The position numbers and the translations under genes are program-made. From Aquanectria penicillioides (lineage: Eukaryota > Ascomycota > Sordariomycetes > Hypocreales > Nectriaceae): a DNA stretch of 64,000 nucleotides. The DNA is taken from the NCBI GenBank assembly GCA_003415625.1, contig PYIU01000001.1, positions 2,790,001 to 2,854,000 of the forward strand. Direction: 5' to 3'. Of the stretch, positions 38,039 through 49,186 are shown piece after piece (the first letter of the stretch is position 1; each line of letters begins with the position of its first letter). The notes under the pieces were generated by a model that did not search any database, was not told the origin of the DNA, and saw only the letters and a list, made by a program, of their open reading frames with translations.

Positions 38039-39035
38039 CTATCTTGTTGATATGGTCAATTTTTCTTCCTCCGCGAAAACTGCCCGAATGGCTTCCCCTG
38101 ACGCGATTACGATTCCTTGGTCCTTGTCTATGGGCAACAGTGGCTTTCGAGGCAGCTCGCTGTGGCCTCTGATGATGATGCGCACCAACATCTTCAATCC
38201 CGCAATCTGTAGGTTGTCGGAATTTTAAAAATCAGACACCTCTGTCTCAAACCGACACCGATTTTCTAGCAAGTGCCATCTGTTCATGCGAGTAAGCCTT
38301 GAAGCCGTTGGGCTTCCTTGTGCTGTGCCTAGGATGGTGTTAAATAGATCCCACAACCTCACACAGGTTCTCTGTTAAAATGCGTCAGCCACCAGCCTTA
38401 GATGCAACCATAACTGCTGCTTTTTTTTTTGTTTGTGCTTACAGGTATAGTGTTCGGAAGTCCGGAAATAGCTTATCCAATCGCAAACTGAGCATTCTCC
38501 ATGTTATCCAACATGGGGTAGATACTTCCTCCTGCAGCGCCACTTGAAATCGATGGAAGTAAAGTATCAATGAATCCATCTATGATCCCAAACTCGTCAT
38601 TCTAACGACGGCGAGGATACTTTTCAAGAAACTTTGCGCTCGAGATAACAGTGTTGATCCTAGTGATCTTTCCAACTGAGTCGCACCTTGTCGATGTCAG
38701 TCTGAACTTGCAGTCTCACCAGATTTGATAGTAACAAGCGAGCTTCCGGGGACAATTAAACATGGAGAAATACAACTCACGTAAGTTTGACACCAACTAC
38801 GTTTCCCGAAGCCTCCATCACGTCCACAGTCAGTCCACTATCCAGATCAATGCCACCTGAAGTTGCTAGGGGGTTATACATTATCACAGGCAAAGGGCTC
38901 GTCTCCGCCACGTCTATCAAGAACCCCGTTAGCGCATTCCTTCTGGTTTCTCAACTCAACTGGCCCGCATAGTATCCAGGTGACAGCACCATCGCATAGT
39001 CGGCACCCGCTGCCTGAGCATCACTCAAATCTAAG
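38039..39035 (-). pseudogene. DapA-family (dihydrodipicolinate synthase-like) aldolase pseudogene
   Basis: Minus-strand fragments align in order with the C-terminal two thirds of a class I pyruvate aldolase. They are AAGADYAMVLSPGYYAG, then ASPLPVIMYN (containing the YN of the active-site region), VVGVKLT with the Schiff-base Lys, IDGFIDTLLPSISSGAAGG, and the tail LPRKPLLPIDKDQG ending at 38039. Stops interrupt it, including a TGA right after AGQLS and a TAG before the FGIIDGF segment, and a frame change is needed between segments. The N-terminal hundred residues are absent upstream of about 39035. Fungal members include keto-deoxy sugar acid aldolases and hydroxy-oxoglutarate aldolases; which one this was cannot be decided. 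Confidence 0.82.
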
Positions 39036-39528
39036 ACGATTAGATGTAGGGTAGCCCAGCGTATTGGCTGTACGTGGAAATCTGAAAGCAAGAAGGCGAG
39101 AAAATGGTACTATCGTGTTTTTCAAGCCTTGGACAATAAATAAACATTCCCAGGCGTGGACAACCAACTAGTTAAGCTTAGACATATGTTTACTTCAGTT
39201 TATGACTACCACGAGACCCAAGTGCCTGTAATGAAAATAATACAAGCAGACTTAAATCCCATGTGCGAGCCCAATTAGGTATATCCGAATCCTAGTGGAG
39301 GCGTAGCAGCCCGTTCAGCAAGATAAATGTTGGAGCCAATGCCTCCACCGCCAACAGACCCGAAAAGTAGAAGCAACCTGATGGAGCGGCTCGCTTCGAT
39401 GGGTCTGGGATGCTCTATAAGTCTGGCAAGTTTAGATGCCATGTTCATCGGAATCTTGTGATCTTAATCTTCAACCTACATTGATATACAGACTTTCACC
39501 AGGTTAAGCTCGCTAGAATCCCAAGACT

Positions 39529-40780
39529 ATGCCAACTTCTACCATCACTGTGGAGCCCGTCTCCACGGAGCCCCTCAAGACAAAGCTAGCCCCACGAACC
39601 AAGAAGGAAGACGGCTCGGATTTGTACCCAGATCACCTCCCTTTCTATGATCCATTGGAAAGGGTCGAGGACTTGGGCGACTTTGAACACTTCGACCCCG
39701 GTCACAGAGCTGGTTCCAAGTTCCTAAAGCTACTAGCGAATACAACAAAGGTCATCGACCTCTCTCCACATATCGGCACTGAAATCGAAGGTGTTCAACT
39801 ATCCCAGCTTCCCAAGTCGGATATTGATGAGCTCGCGCTACTAGCCTCCCAAAGAGGTGCACTCGTCTTCCGCAGCTAGGATTTTAGTAACATCAGATTC
39901 GAGCGCCAGCAGCAGATTGTCCGACGTTTTGGTCCTCTCCATGTTCATGGCTAGGCTCCTCACCTGGCTGCCGGGTCTGACGAGCACATGATTATTTACG
40001 ATCACAAGGAAGATTTTCGTGTTCGACGATCCTGGAAGGGTCGCAGTCCCGTTCAGTGGCACACGGACCAATCCCCCGAGCCTCAGCCTCCCGGTACTAC
40101 ATTTCTTTGCATGTTGGAGTCCCTCGCAACTGCCGGAGGAGACACCCTCATCAGCTCAAGCGTCCACGCCTTCCAGTCCCTATCTCCGAGATTCAGGAAG
40201 CGCCTGGAAGGGTTGACCGCATTCCACACCAACAATGATGGAGTATCGCAGGAGCTAAAGAATGGGCAGAATGCCGTCGTGCGCAGGGCCGGTCTCATAC
40301 AGGAGCACCAGGTGGTGATCATCCACCCTGTCACAAAGGAAAAGTCGCTCTGTAAGTGCTGTTCCAATTATTCAAACCATGGCACACGACAGTTTGTTGA
40401 CTTTCTTAGATGTGAACCCTATCTACACAAAGAAGATTGTTGGGGTCGATCAGGAGGAATCAGACCATTTCCTCGGCTTCTCATTCGACCACATCGCGAA
40501 GCGCCAAAATTTCCAGTGTTGATTGCGTTACGAGGCTGGGACTGTTCTCATCTGGGACCAGCGAGTCACCAACCATTCTCAAATTCTAGATTATCCAGCC
40601 GGTGAGCGCTGACATACCTTTAGGCTGACCCCACTGGCGAACAAGCCGATCCTGTCAAAGATTGAAGAGGACGACGGGGAGTGCGAGAAGGAACTAAGAC
40701 GAGTTTCGTTCGGACTCTGTTGGACAGGTGTTACATTAATTTGGCACATCATGGGCTCCATTGACTTAAAATGTGAATAA
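39529..40780 (+). pseudogene. TauD/TfdA alpha-ketoglutarate dioxygenase pseudogene
   Basis: The coding frame starts MPTSTITVEPVSTEPL and can be followed to about 40780, with one intact 58-nt intron (40352-40409) that still splices in phase. Iron and cosubstrate signatures are present: WHTDQSP (the HxD pair), PPGTTFL and the late WDxRVTNH histidine region. Four stops lie in frame: TAG 39877-39879 (RS-Q-DF position), TAG 39952-39954 (HG-W-AP position), TGA 40520-40522 and TGA 40610-40612 (both likely from CGA). Every one is a single transition from the expected codon, and no indel is needed. Such enzymes free sulfite from taurine-like sulfonates or hydroxylate carboxylates. Confidence 0.92.
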
Positions 40781-41049
40781 AAATTCATCAGAGAATTCAG
40801 GGGTATGCCAGTGTTCACTCTGCCCTTGCTTCCAAGCATCAAATGTCTCTTCATTGTCGTTGAGAATGTCATGGTTCGCGCTATGTTGTGACTGATCAAG
40901 TAGTGGCTGTATGCCACTCCATGAAACCTGTCGGGGTTCTTCGAACCGTATACTTGACTGACCCTCGATCTCGGCGGATATAGTCAGTAAGAGGAGGCCA
41001 CGATCAAGTTCATTCGTCTCGGCCCCACTAGAGGACTGCTGGGTGTCAT

Positions 41050-42790
41050 TTGGTCTTCAAGTGGAAAACCTCGAGGTCTCATCATTCCCGTATATTTTTT
41101 TTGTAGGATGGGCGGTGTTTGGTTCCCGTGGCGAGTTAATTGCACTGATTTCTCAAAGAAATGAAGTACGGATTGCGCATTTAGCCAATATCCCACAAGT
41201 TGTTCCAATTGATACAAGGGCGGAATCGTATCTTCTCAGCGTGGAGATGGCTAAAAACGGATTGGAGAGGCGGATCTCTGTGCTGAGCTGTATCAATGCA
41301 GTCAAGAGGCAGTTAGTCGTCGATATCCACAGGCACTTTGTGTTTTCCGTTTCGCAGGTATTCTAAAATAGCGTCTGTGTCACGCCTACTACTACTACGC
41401 AAATCTTAGTATTCTCATCATGTTGTTTGTCAGGGGAGAGGGAGTGCCCTGCAAACTTGAATGCAGCAAGGATCGATAGAGTAATATTAGAGTCATGTTG
41501 TAATGCATATGCATGTTGGCGCTCCATATGTCTGAACCAGATGTGGCATGGAGGTGCAATTCTTGTGGCAAATGCGGGGCCTAGCTGGCGAGCTTTTGAT
41601 CAGTTTGCTGGAGAGCTGCAAGACGTTCACTGGATCCCACGGTGCGGGAGCAGCTCCAGAGTACTTCGGATACTATTGTGGCGAGCCGCGACATCTGTAT
41701 GGCATATTCGGGCCTCGCATCACCTCCGCAGTCCGAGATTTTGCACCTTCGAGTCCTCCAGGTGGATGGACTGTGGCCTCCGTACTAAAGCGATACCTAC
41801 ACATCACTCTGAAATAGAAGACACCAAGCGCTTCGCCACATTCTCTTGTTGTGAGACACAAGCGTCCTGCGATCTGCATCACGGTGCATACCGAGCCCCA
41901 TGGCAGTTCAGACAGCAACGCCCAGCCAGAACCAAGCATTGGCGATGACATCTTCTAGGCCGTCCGTGTGCCAGGTCAGAAGCAAGGCAGCCTGACAATA
42001 GTCTCGCGGTTACGCTCAAAGCCAGCCTCGAAGAGGCTTTTGGCCCGCCGAAAGAAGGCGTTTTTACAAGAATCGCACTTTTTTCGGTCATCTCTATACA
42101 GTACATGGGCACTTACGAGGATGATGGCGTGAAGCAACAAGGATGGTGGGTTGACGGGTTTTTTGCCCGGTATTACAGCATGAAAATACGCCCGTCCATG
42201 ACGGGAAAGCCAGGGATGACGAAACGGAAATAATCACTCAGCAGCTCATTAACCAAATCCTTCTGGGGCAGCTGGAAAGCGTCCAGAGGATGCGATCGGC
42301 TGGTCCAGTGGTCGCTCATTCGTCTAGAACTGCAGTTTGTTGGATAGTAACAGACCTCTGCCGTCTTCACGCCGGCTTCGAACTGATAGCGAACGAGAAA
42401 ATTGACGTTGGAGATGTCGGATCAATTTGCCCACGTATTGACAATGACGACGACCCGGGTGAAGCCGCAACAGTAATTGTGTCTGGTGGGCTCCTACTAA
42501 TTCGTACCGGTAGTCTCACTTCCGATGGAAGGGCGAGCAGTAGCAGTAGAAGGGCGGGCTGATATCTCTGCTCTCGTTATTGGCCCAGTATCACGAGATG
42601 GTCTGGAAACCCGCTTGCGTTTTTGGTGGATGCGACAGTCATCCCCGGATCCAGATTTGCAGTTGGAACATGGCAATCCGACATCGTGAGCGTCACATTT
42701 GACCTTTCGCTGTGCATGATGCTCTGTCTACACGTCATGTGAATATGTGGCGTCGACAGGAACGTAGCTGATGGCGCAGCATTACTCACT
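41050..42790 (-). pseudogene. Zn2Cys6 / fungal_trans transcription factor pseudogene
   Basis: Pieces of a regulator appear in order on the minus strand. A zinc-cluster remnant comes first (HAQRKVKCDAHDVGLPCSNC, about 42700-42640), then a linker with tandem stops, then the start of the PF04082 domain (LLSDYFRFVIPGFPVMDG, about 42240-42180). The NAFFRRAKSLFEAGFERN and NAWFWLGVAVRTAMGLG region and, later, SANMHMHYNMTLILLYRSLL (about 41480) follow. At least three frame changes and several stops separate them; the first CxxC of the zinc cluster is spoiled by an apparent 2-base insertion. Boundaries are approximate. Its place at the edge of the decayed catabolic genes suggests it was their local regulator. 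Confidence 0.85.
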
Positions 42791-43343
42791 GGCCGCTTAA
42801 GCTCGGGTGATTCTCTGAATTATGGGCAGGGTAACTCTTGGTCGGGATCCTGGAGAGCTGTCAATTGCCATCAACCGCCCATCCAGTCACTTGATCAGTG
42901 TCAAGCGAGAGTTGATGAGGCACAGGTCGAATTTCCCCGCCTCGTGAGCTCGGGGTTGAGTGTGGGATAAAGTGAAGTAGGCATTTGGAACTTTTGTAGC
43001 TAATGCTTACCTAGCGTATCATATTTATAACAGTGTGAATGAGTTGGGTGGCAGGATTTGCATTTTTGTGCCACATTTGTTTAAGTCTCCGCAACCAACT
43101 TCCGCTTTCATACATTATCGTTTGACACCGCATATTATGGCATGATAGAGTGAAACATCGCACCTTATAGGGAATAGCCTTTACAGTTCAAGAACTTTCC
43201 ACCTTATCGTAAGATTAACCGCCGGTAAATATAGTAGATAACTAACCAACTGTGGATAAGGGAGGCCAAGGAGTTACTTATATGGCCTCAATCCAAAAGG
43301 TCCTAAGCCTCCAAATAATGACTAAAGTTTTTATTATGCAGTA

Positions 43344-44168
43344 ATGGCGAACATTACAGTGCAAAGACGAATCGCTATATTTGGTGCTACTGGTGGCACC
43401 GGCAGTGCTACAGTACGCTCCTTCCTTAGAGCTCCGTACTTGTCCATGCTAGAGCTCAACATCTTTGTCCGGTCCACAGCCAAACTACAGCGACTGTTTC
43501 CTCAGCTCAGCTCACACCCTAATATTCATACATGGGAAGGTCAACTTGTGGACGTTGAATCAATCAAGACATGCATTGCCACTGCTGATATAATTATCTG
43601 CGCACTTGGAGAAAATCGGAACATCCCCGGCGTTCGCATTCTGCAGGATCTCGCAGAATCCATTCTTCGTGCTTTGGCTGAGCTAAAGGAATCTTGCGGC
43701 AGTGGATGGAAAAGGCCACGGCTGATTCTCCTCTCTTCGGCAACATGGAATCCACGACTTATGTCAAAAACACCGACGCCCGTGGTCTGGCTCATCAAGA
43801 CGGCATTTCATCATCTATACTGTGATCTGCGCCAAGCCACATCGTTGTTCTCAGCCGCTCCGGATTTGGTCTCCCTGTTGCTGGTACAACCACCTGCCAT
43901 CTTTGTTGATGAGCCAACTGGGATGGATATTAGTGTGGACGCAGTCAGATTGACATCATCATATGAAGATCTGGGAGCTGCCTTTGCTGAATTGGCTATA
44001 CAACCTGGTTATGAAAAGCTTGATGCTGTTGGGGTTTCAAGTAAAGGAGGGGATTCGTTTAGAAAATACGGCGTACAGATACTGCTTAGATTAATTAGGG
44101 GTGTGTTCACAGGTTATATGCCTGGTTATTGGCCTCTTCAGAGATATATCAGTAGGTTTTATAACTAA
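43344..44168 (+). CDS. NAD(P)-binding (NmrA/SDR-like) reductase
   Basis: A clean 274-residue single-exon frame. The N-terminal dinucleotide motif is IAIFGATGGTGSATVRSFL (about residues 10-28), followed by ADIIICALGENRNIPGV at the end of the fourth beta strand. LILLSSATWNPRL occupies the position of the catalytic Ser region in atypical short-chain dehydrogenases. A classical YxxxK is not obvious, so it may be a sensor or an atypical reductase of the NAD_binding_10 type. It is the first intact gene after the decayed cluster. An AT-rich promoter precedes it. Confidence 0.85.
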   Translation: MANITVQRRIAIFGATGGTGSATVRSFLRAPYLSMLELNIFVRSTAKLQRLFPQLSSHPNIHTWEGQLVDVESIKTCIATADIIICALGENRNIPGVRILQDLAESILRALAELKESCGSGWKRPRLILLSSATWNPRLMSKTPTPVVWLIKTAFHHLYCDLRQATSLFSAAPDLVSLLLVQPPAIFVDEPTGMDISVDAVRLTSSYEDLGAAFAELAIQPGYEKLDAVGVSSKGGDSFRKYGVQILLRLIRGVFTGYMPGYWPLQRYISRFYN

Positions 44169-44584
44169 ATAAGGGTTTAATAGTGTTAAATTGTAATAAA
44201 CCAGCATTATTAAGCTAAGATAGCAAGGATTTAAGCAAACTTAAGATACTTCTACGAGAAACTGAATTACCTCTTTATCATGACTATCTTGATATAGCAC
44301 TATAAGGACCGTTGCTGCTAATGTGACTTATTACTAGCATCTACCTTGAGGAACAGAGGCCCCTATCAATAATAATTAGCTTGAGACATGTGAAGCAACG
44401 AAGAGAGAAAATTTACTCAATATATCATCCCTCATGATAGCCCTTACCACCACGGGAGCAAGTGTTGACCATGTCAAATATGATCCGTTCGCAAAGCGAT
44501 GGAGACAAGGAGGCGCCGCTGCTAGACTCATTACGAGCTCAATAGTATGGTCACCAATTAGAGTATTGAAGCGACCATTTTAAG

Positions 44585-45300
44585 TTAGCCCAACATCATA
44601 GTAGCCGTAGCTACCATCTGATGAATCTTTTCCGTCGCACCAAGCCTCAGACCATTATCGACGGCATACTTGTTATCTCCCCATTTCCAGCCAGTAGTAG
44701 CACGTTCAAGACTTGTGGTCAACTCGTAGCCAACACTGTGGACGCAGATAAAGGCGTTGACCCACATGCCAGAGCACGTGCTGCCTAGCGAGGTGTTCCA
44801 CTTTGGGAGGGTCTTGACCGAGACACCATATTGGACTCCAATTTGGGCACATGTCTGGCCTGGCTTGACTTCGCGGAACTTGTCACGATTTTTAATCGTG
44901 CCAGGTTGCGTCAGTGAAGGGGTTGAGATCCCATTGCCTGTACTGGTAAGGGTGGGCAGAGTTGTGGGCGATTGGTAACCGCCACTCAAGGCAGACAAAA
45001 ACATTAGCCTAGAGTCCTGTGCAATCTGTACCAACACCAGGATTCCATTTCTTAAAGTTGGTTTCTGAGATACTATACTTGGCGGCAATACCAGTACAAT
45101 TTTTCGGTAGACTAGACCTTGTAAAAGTTGTCACAATTGTCCACCATGCCGTTTTGGATGAGAGTGAGAGTCTCGATACTGGTGGTAGGGCTAATGGGGG
45201 TTGATGATGTCGTTGTTGGGTTGGTCACAGGTAACTTAGGCCCTTCAACACAATAAGACCGCCCATTAATGTAGTTATCACAATCGCCACTAGTGTTCCC
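44585..45300 (-). pseudogene. LysM-domain secreted protein pseudogene
   Basis: Minus-strand frames encode tandem LysM units typical of fungal chitin-binding effectors: GMVDNCDNFYKV followed by CTGIAAKYSISETNFKKWNP, and DKFREVKPGQTCAQIGVQYG ending CSGMWVNAFICV. Thr/Ser-rich linkers lie between them. Two lesions break the second unit. The frame changes at an A run near 45095-45105, with a stop (TAG) just before it, and another TAG follows CTGL where related proteins have an aromatic residue or Gln. No intact signal peptide could be placed at the N-terminus. The third LysM looks complete, so decay is recent. Confidence 0.75.
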
Positions 45301-45540
45301 ATGCTTAACTGGCGCGACATCAAGCTTCTCAATCCTAGGGCAGAGTGTCATAGCATCACAGTTGTGGGTGGGGACACTTGCGAAACACTTGCCAAACGCT
45401 GTGGCCTTGGAACCGCAGCATTTGTTAGTTTCAACGAGGCAACAACAGACTTGCGCTCTACGTTCGCAGTGGGTAAACCAGTTTGCTGCTCTTCCGGCAC
45501 CCTGCCCAATATGAGGACCCCGGCCCTCGCTATCCAAAGG
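45301..45540 (+). pseudogene. LysM fragment of a subgroup C-type chitinase, opposite strand
   Basis: On the plus strand a frame reads IKLLNPRAECHSITVVGGDT, CETLAKRCGLGTAAFVSFNE and VGKPVCCSSGTLPN. This is the spacing of the LysM repeats that precede the GH18 domain in fungal killer-toxin-like chitinases. Only one LysM plus the edges of its neighbours remain; the hydrolase domain is absent and the frame is lost after about 45530. It abuts the minus-strand LysM pseudogene head to head. Confidence 0.65.
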
Positions 45541-45841
45541 CAGTGGCTCGCACCCTCGTGCTTCGTGCGTATCCGTTCCTAAACCGCTTAAGAGCGCAGT
45601 TGAAGCCAAAAAAGTTGCTTGAGAAGTGCAAAAAGCACATAAGAATTCTATTCCGAGGGTTGATCGTCGACTTGAAAAGGATTTAGAAGGCGGCGACATT
45701 TGCAGTCTTGCTATACGCCATGGATCGTTAAATCAAGACACGAAAACGTTCCTCCGTCATCGTCACCCCCTATCCATAGCCAAATACCCACGACAGTTTA
45801 ATGGACACTTCCAGCTGTAGCCTTCGTACGATGCATGGGAA

Positions 45842-46380
45842 ATGTACTCCAATGCATGCACATTCATAACCACTGGCACTGACATTACAGCAACAATGTT
45901 GAGCGAAGCTACATTTCGTATTTTCAACAATAGAAATGAATTGGAAAAGCTTGTAATGAAGACACGCGCTGTTGAAAATGCCCAAAAATTTGAATATCAG
46001 CTCATTCCAGGGCCTCAAGTATTTGAGTGCATGTCTAGATGAGGCTTTTCGGTTGTATCCTCTGGTCCCAAACTCCGAGGCCGCATTGCCCCCAATTTGA
46101 CGCTACCATTTGTAGGCAGTTTGTCCCTGGTGGGGTAAGTCTCCGCCATTTACGACCAAGCACTATCCTAGTGTTGAATGATTTGCAGGCAAAGGTCGGT
46201 ATTCCAGTATATGTTTCCCAACATTCGAACCTCAATTTTCAAGACCCGTGGGAGTATATCCCTAAGCGTTTGCTACCCGAAACCCAAGACCACTACAAGA
46301 ATGACAACAGGGCTGCACTAAAGCCCTATTCAATTGGGCCCAGGAACTGCATTAGTGCTATTGCTAATCCGAACAAGTCA
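45842..46380 (+). pseudogene. cytochrome P450 C-terminal fragment
   Basis: Plus-strand pieces cover the last third of a P450. The I-helix is TFITTGTDITATMLSEATF. The K-helix, DEAFRLYPLVPN, gives the ExxR-type region in a shifted frame. ICRQFVPGG and WEYIPKRLL follow, and then the heme-binding loop PYSIGPRNCIS, whose usual Gly after Cys-x is Ser. At least three frame changes are needed, and everything before the I-helix is missing. After the heme loop the family sequence stops abruptly and is replaced by unrelated sequence. Confidence 0.8.
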
Positions 46381-49186
46381 CGTGTTATCCGGATCATTAA
46401 TGATCCAGGCCACCTACGTATCCGAGACCCCAATATCATCACGAACCTTCGAGGTCGGCCAAGGAAGCCCATAAACAACAAGCTTGACATCCCGAAAAGC
46501 CTCATGGACGGCTTGACCCAACAGGCTAGGCAACAAGCCCTTATGCTAACCGTTACCCCGAGACCCGGCCAAGCTCTCGGTCTTCAAGACCGATAAGGCC
46601 AAGCTCCCAGCGAATCCTCTCAAAGTCAGAGGTTGAGATGCGAAATTCAACACCTACCTTCGCCCAATCCCCAATGCCGTCAACAGCCGGGTCGAATTTA
46701 CACGCGTCTCGAGGAGGGCCAGACCTAGGCGAGGACGAGGCCGGGGTGCTCGTAGAGGGACTGCAGCAATACGGAATTTAGTTGATCATCAACACTAGAG
46801 ATAAAGGAGTCAATTGACGTTGTTTCCTACGGGGTAGCCCTGAATTATTAGTTAGTTTGTTTGTAGGAGGGTCACCCCAACCCAAAACGCACACCCCTCC
46901 CAGTACAGTTGAGTATAGGGTATGCTGACGATGACTTCATCGGTCAGCACAGCTGGGCATCTGCGAACTACCCAATTGTGTGGTAAAGCATCTAATGAGA
47001 TGCTTTTGGTGGCAAGGCAATCAAAAAATGAAGAAAATTGACGGGGAATTCATGTAAAGACCAGACCTAGACTTAAGACAAGACAATAGGCCGAAAATAA
47101 AAATTTCAAAAATAATAATTGATTGGGGAGTTCTGCCTGACCTCTATCAATATTGCAGTGGCCCTTTTTATCCTCCTTAGCTAAGGTCACATCTACTCTA
47201 GTCCACCTTCCGCTGGCCACCAATACATTAGCCTGAGCGAAAGTGTTCATTTTGACACAAATGTGTTTTTTTGTCGTCTTTTTTGCTTTTTAGATAATGT
47301 AACCTATTTTAAATAAATTAGGTGCCTTAAAATATGATAGATTTTTGAGGTGGTTCTATGAGCTGATCAAGTATGCTTTTATTCGTATAGAAATTGTAGG
47401 AGGAAGAGGAGTAAAAAGGAGCCCAGATGAAAGCCGGGAGAAATCGGGCCAAGACCGACGCTACACCTGTGGCTCTGATGAGTGACCATGTGAAGGCAGG
47501 CTTGGTCACTCTGGGCAGGGTGAAGGTGACGACAGCATTGATCATACAGCTGACCAGCATATACGTAAAGAGAAACTGTTCCGGTTTATTTGGTATGGGA
47601 AAAGGGTCAAATACATCAATTCCACACAGAGGCGGCGGGCATAAACTTCCAACCATGAGCTACAGGGGTCTAGTCCCGTATGCAAGCGGACCTTTTATTG
47701 TATCTTGCTGATTAACAGGCTTTAAGCAGACATTTAGTCGATGCTGGCCCAAATCATGTAAGAATCTTGGTTCAACCGGTCAAAACTCGGATCCTCCAAG
47801 ACTAGGTCAAAGTGCTATAGAATAGAGGAGAGGATATAACGCATTTCATGCGAGCGAGACTAGATAAGTTACTCGCGCATCGTAACGGCCCCAAATATCC
47901 GCCTTTTGAGGCCAGGATGCCTATATTTGAGGCTCATATTTTACGCAGTGTCCCAGAGTTTCAGTTCGACGACGACTGAAGGCAACTTGCCAGTGATGGT
48001 GGTGCAGAGTGAATAGAGATCTGCTGTGGAGAGCGGGGAGGAATCGCTAGGATGAAGAGAGGATGTTCTTTGATTGGTGGTCCCCGCCTTCTTTCCCCAT
48101 CCTGGTAGATTGGGTTTGCGCAATCAATGACACGTGCCCACCATCTTTGTATCTACTGCGTGGAAGTTCCTTGACGTTCTATATTAGGCTATCTTGACCT
48201 TTCTAAGGAAATTTGGGTTCGAGGTGGCAGCCGAGGAGTATGAAGCTGCTGAAGGTAGCCGAGCCTTTCGGGAACCACTCTGCCGTAAGCTACGGCGCGC
48301 ACGTATGAAGAAAAAGAATTTCCAAAGATTATTCCGCTGTCTCAAGGTTATAGACGCTGATTAGACTTCGTAAGTGGTCATCAACAGGTAGCAGGCTAGC
48401 CAGCGTGCAGAGCAGGGATTCGAGGTTGTTTCTTCCTAACAGACAGGTTTGTGGAAAATGGCATTTCATATGAACTTATGGTTGCAATTAAAAAGAAGTC
48501 TTGGGTATGAGGCCCAACTGAACCAATACCAGTTCTCAAGTCGAAGGGGTCTAGAATTGGTTCGAGTACTCGCATGACTAGTTTCCTGAATTGACACGAG
48601 GACTTGGGATTTGATTAGGTCACTCAACTTCAAACTAACAGGACATACATTTAGCCAGGAAACCCTTCTCAGCTTACGCGGCATTGAGTATAACCATTCG
48701 GCATGTGGGGTAGCATGTCAATGCCGCCCGAGCCTAGTGCGACAGTGCAAGGGTTGAACGACTGCAAAAAGTCCTATTCGGATATCAAACACGTCAGCAC
48801 ACCCCCCAGTTTCGAGTGGCGTTAAAAGCTGGTCTTTACAACATCAGACCTTCAGTTAAGCCTCGTGGGCCAGATTCCGGCTTTCCAGGATTTGTAGATA
48901 TCCCACTACTAATGAGCCTGCATAAGAGAAGATTCCCCGCATTCATCGCCCTTTTAGCAGGCTAGGGCAAATATCACATGCATGTGGTTCAATTAGCCTG
49001 TTTGTGACGAATTGTAGTTTCTGATCAGACTAAGTAAGCGTAGGGTCAATGCCGTTCACATATTTTATTTGTCCCGTCTCAGGGAGAAACACTGAATACA
49101 TAAGCCACGGATCTTCTTTGTGATCGCCTGAGCAAGGATCCCTTATCCACCTGAACCTACGCCTTACGAGAGTTGTGCCTGACACA
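46381..49186. other. unassigned region with possible transposon remains
   Basis: From 46381 to about 46800 a plus frame contains an RGRPRKP AT-hook-like segment and, in another frame, an Arg/Gly-rich tail before a stop, suggesting the end of a mobile-element protein, but I cannot name the element. A 109-codon minus frame (47656-47327) is hydrophobic and may be a membrane-protein fragment. The rest has no recognised content; the last part should hold the promoter of the CFEM receptor gene. Confidence 0.35.

Noticed and set aside
40591..40917. minus-strand 108-codon frame
   Set aside because: It lies antisense to the end of the TauD pseudogene and shows no domain.
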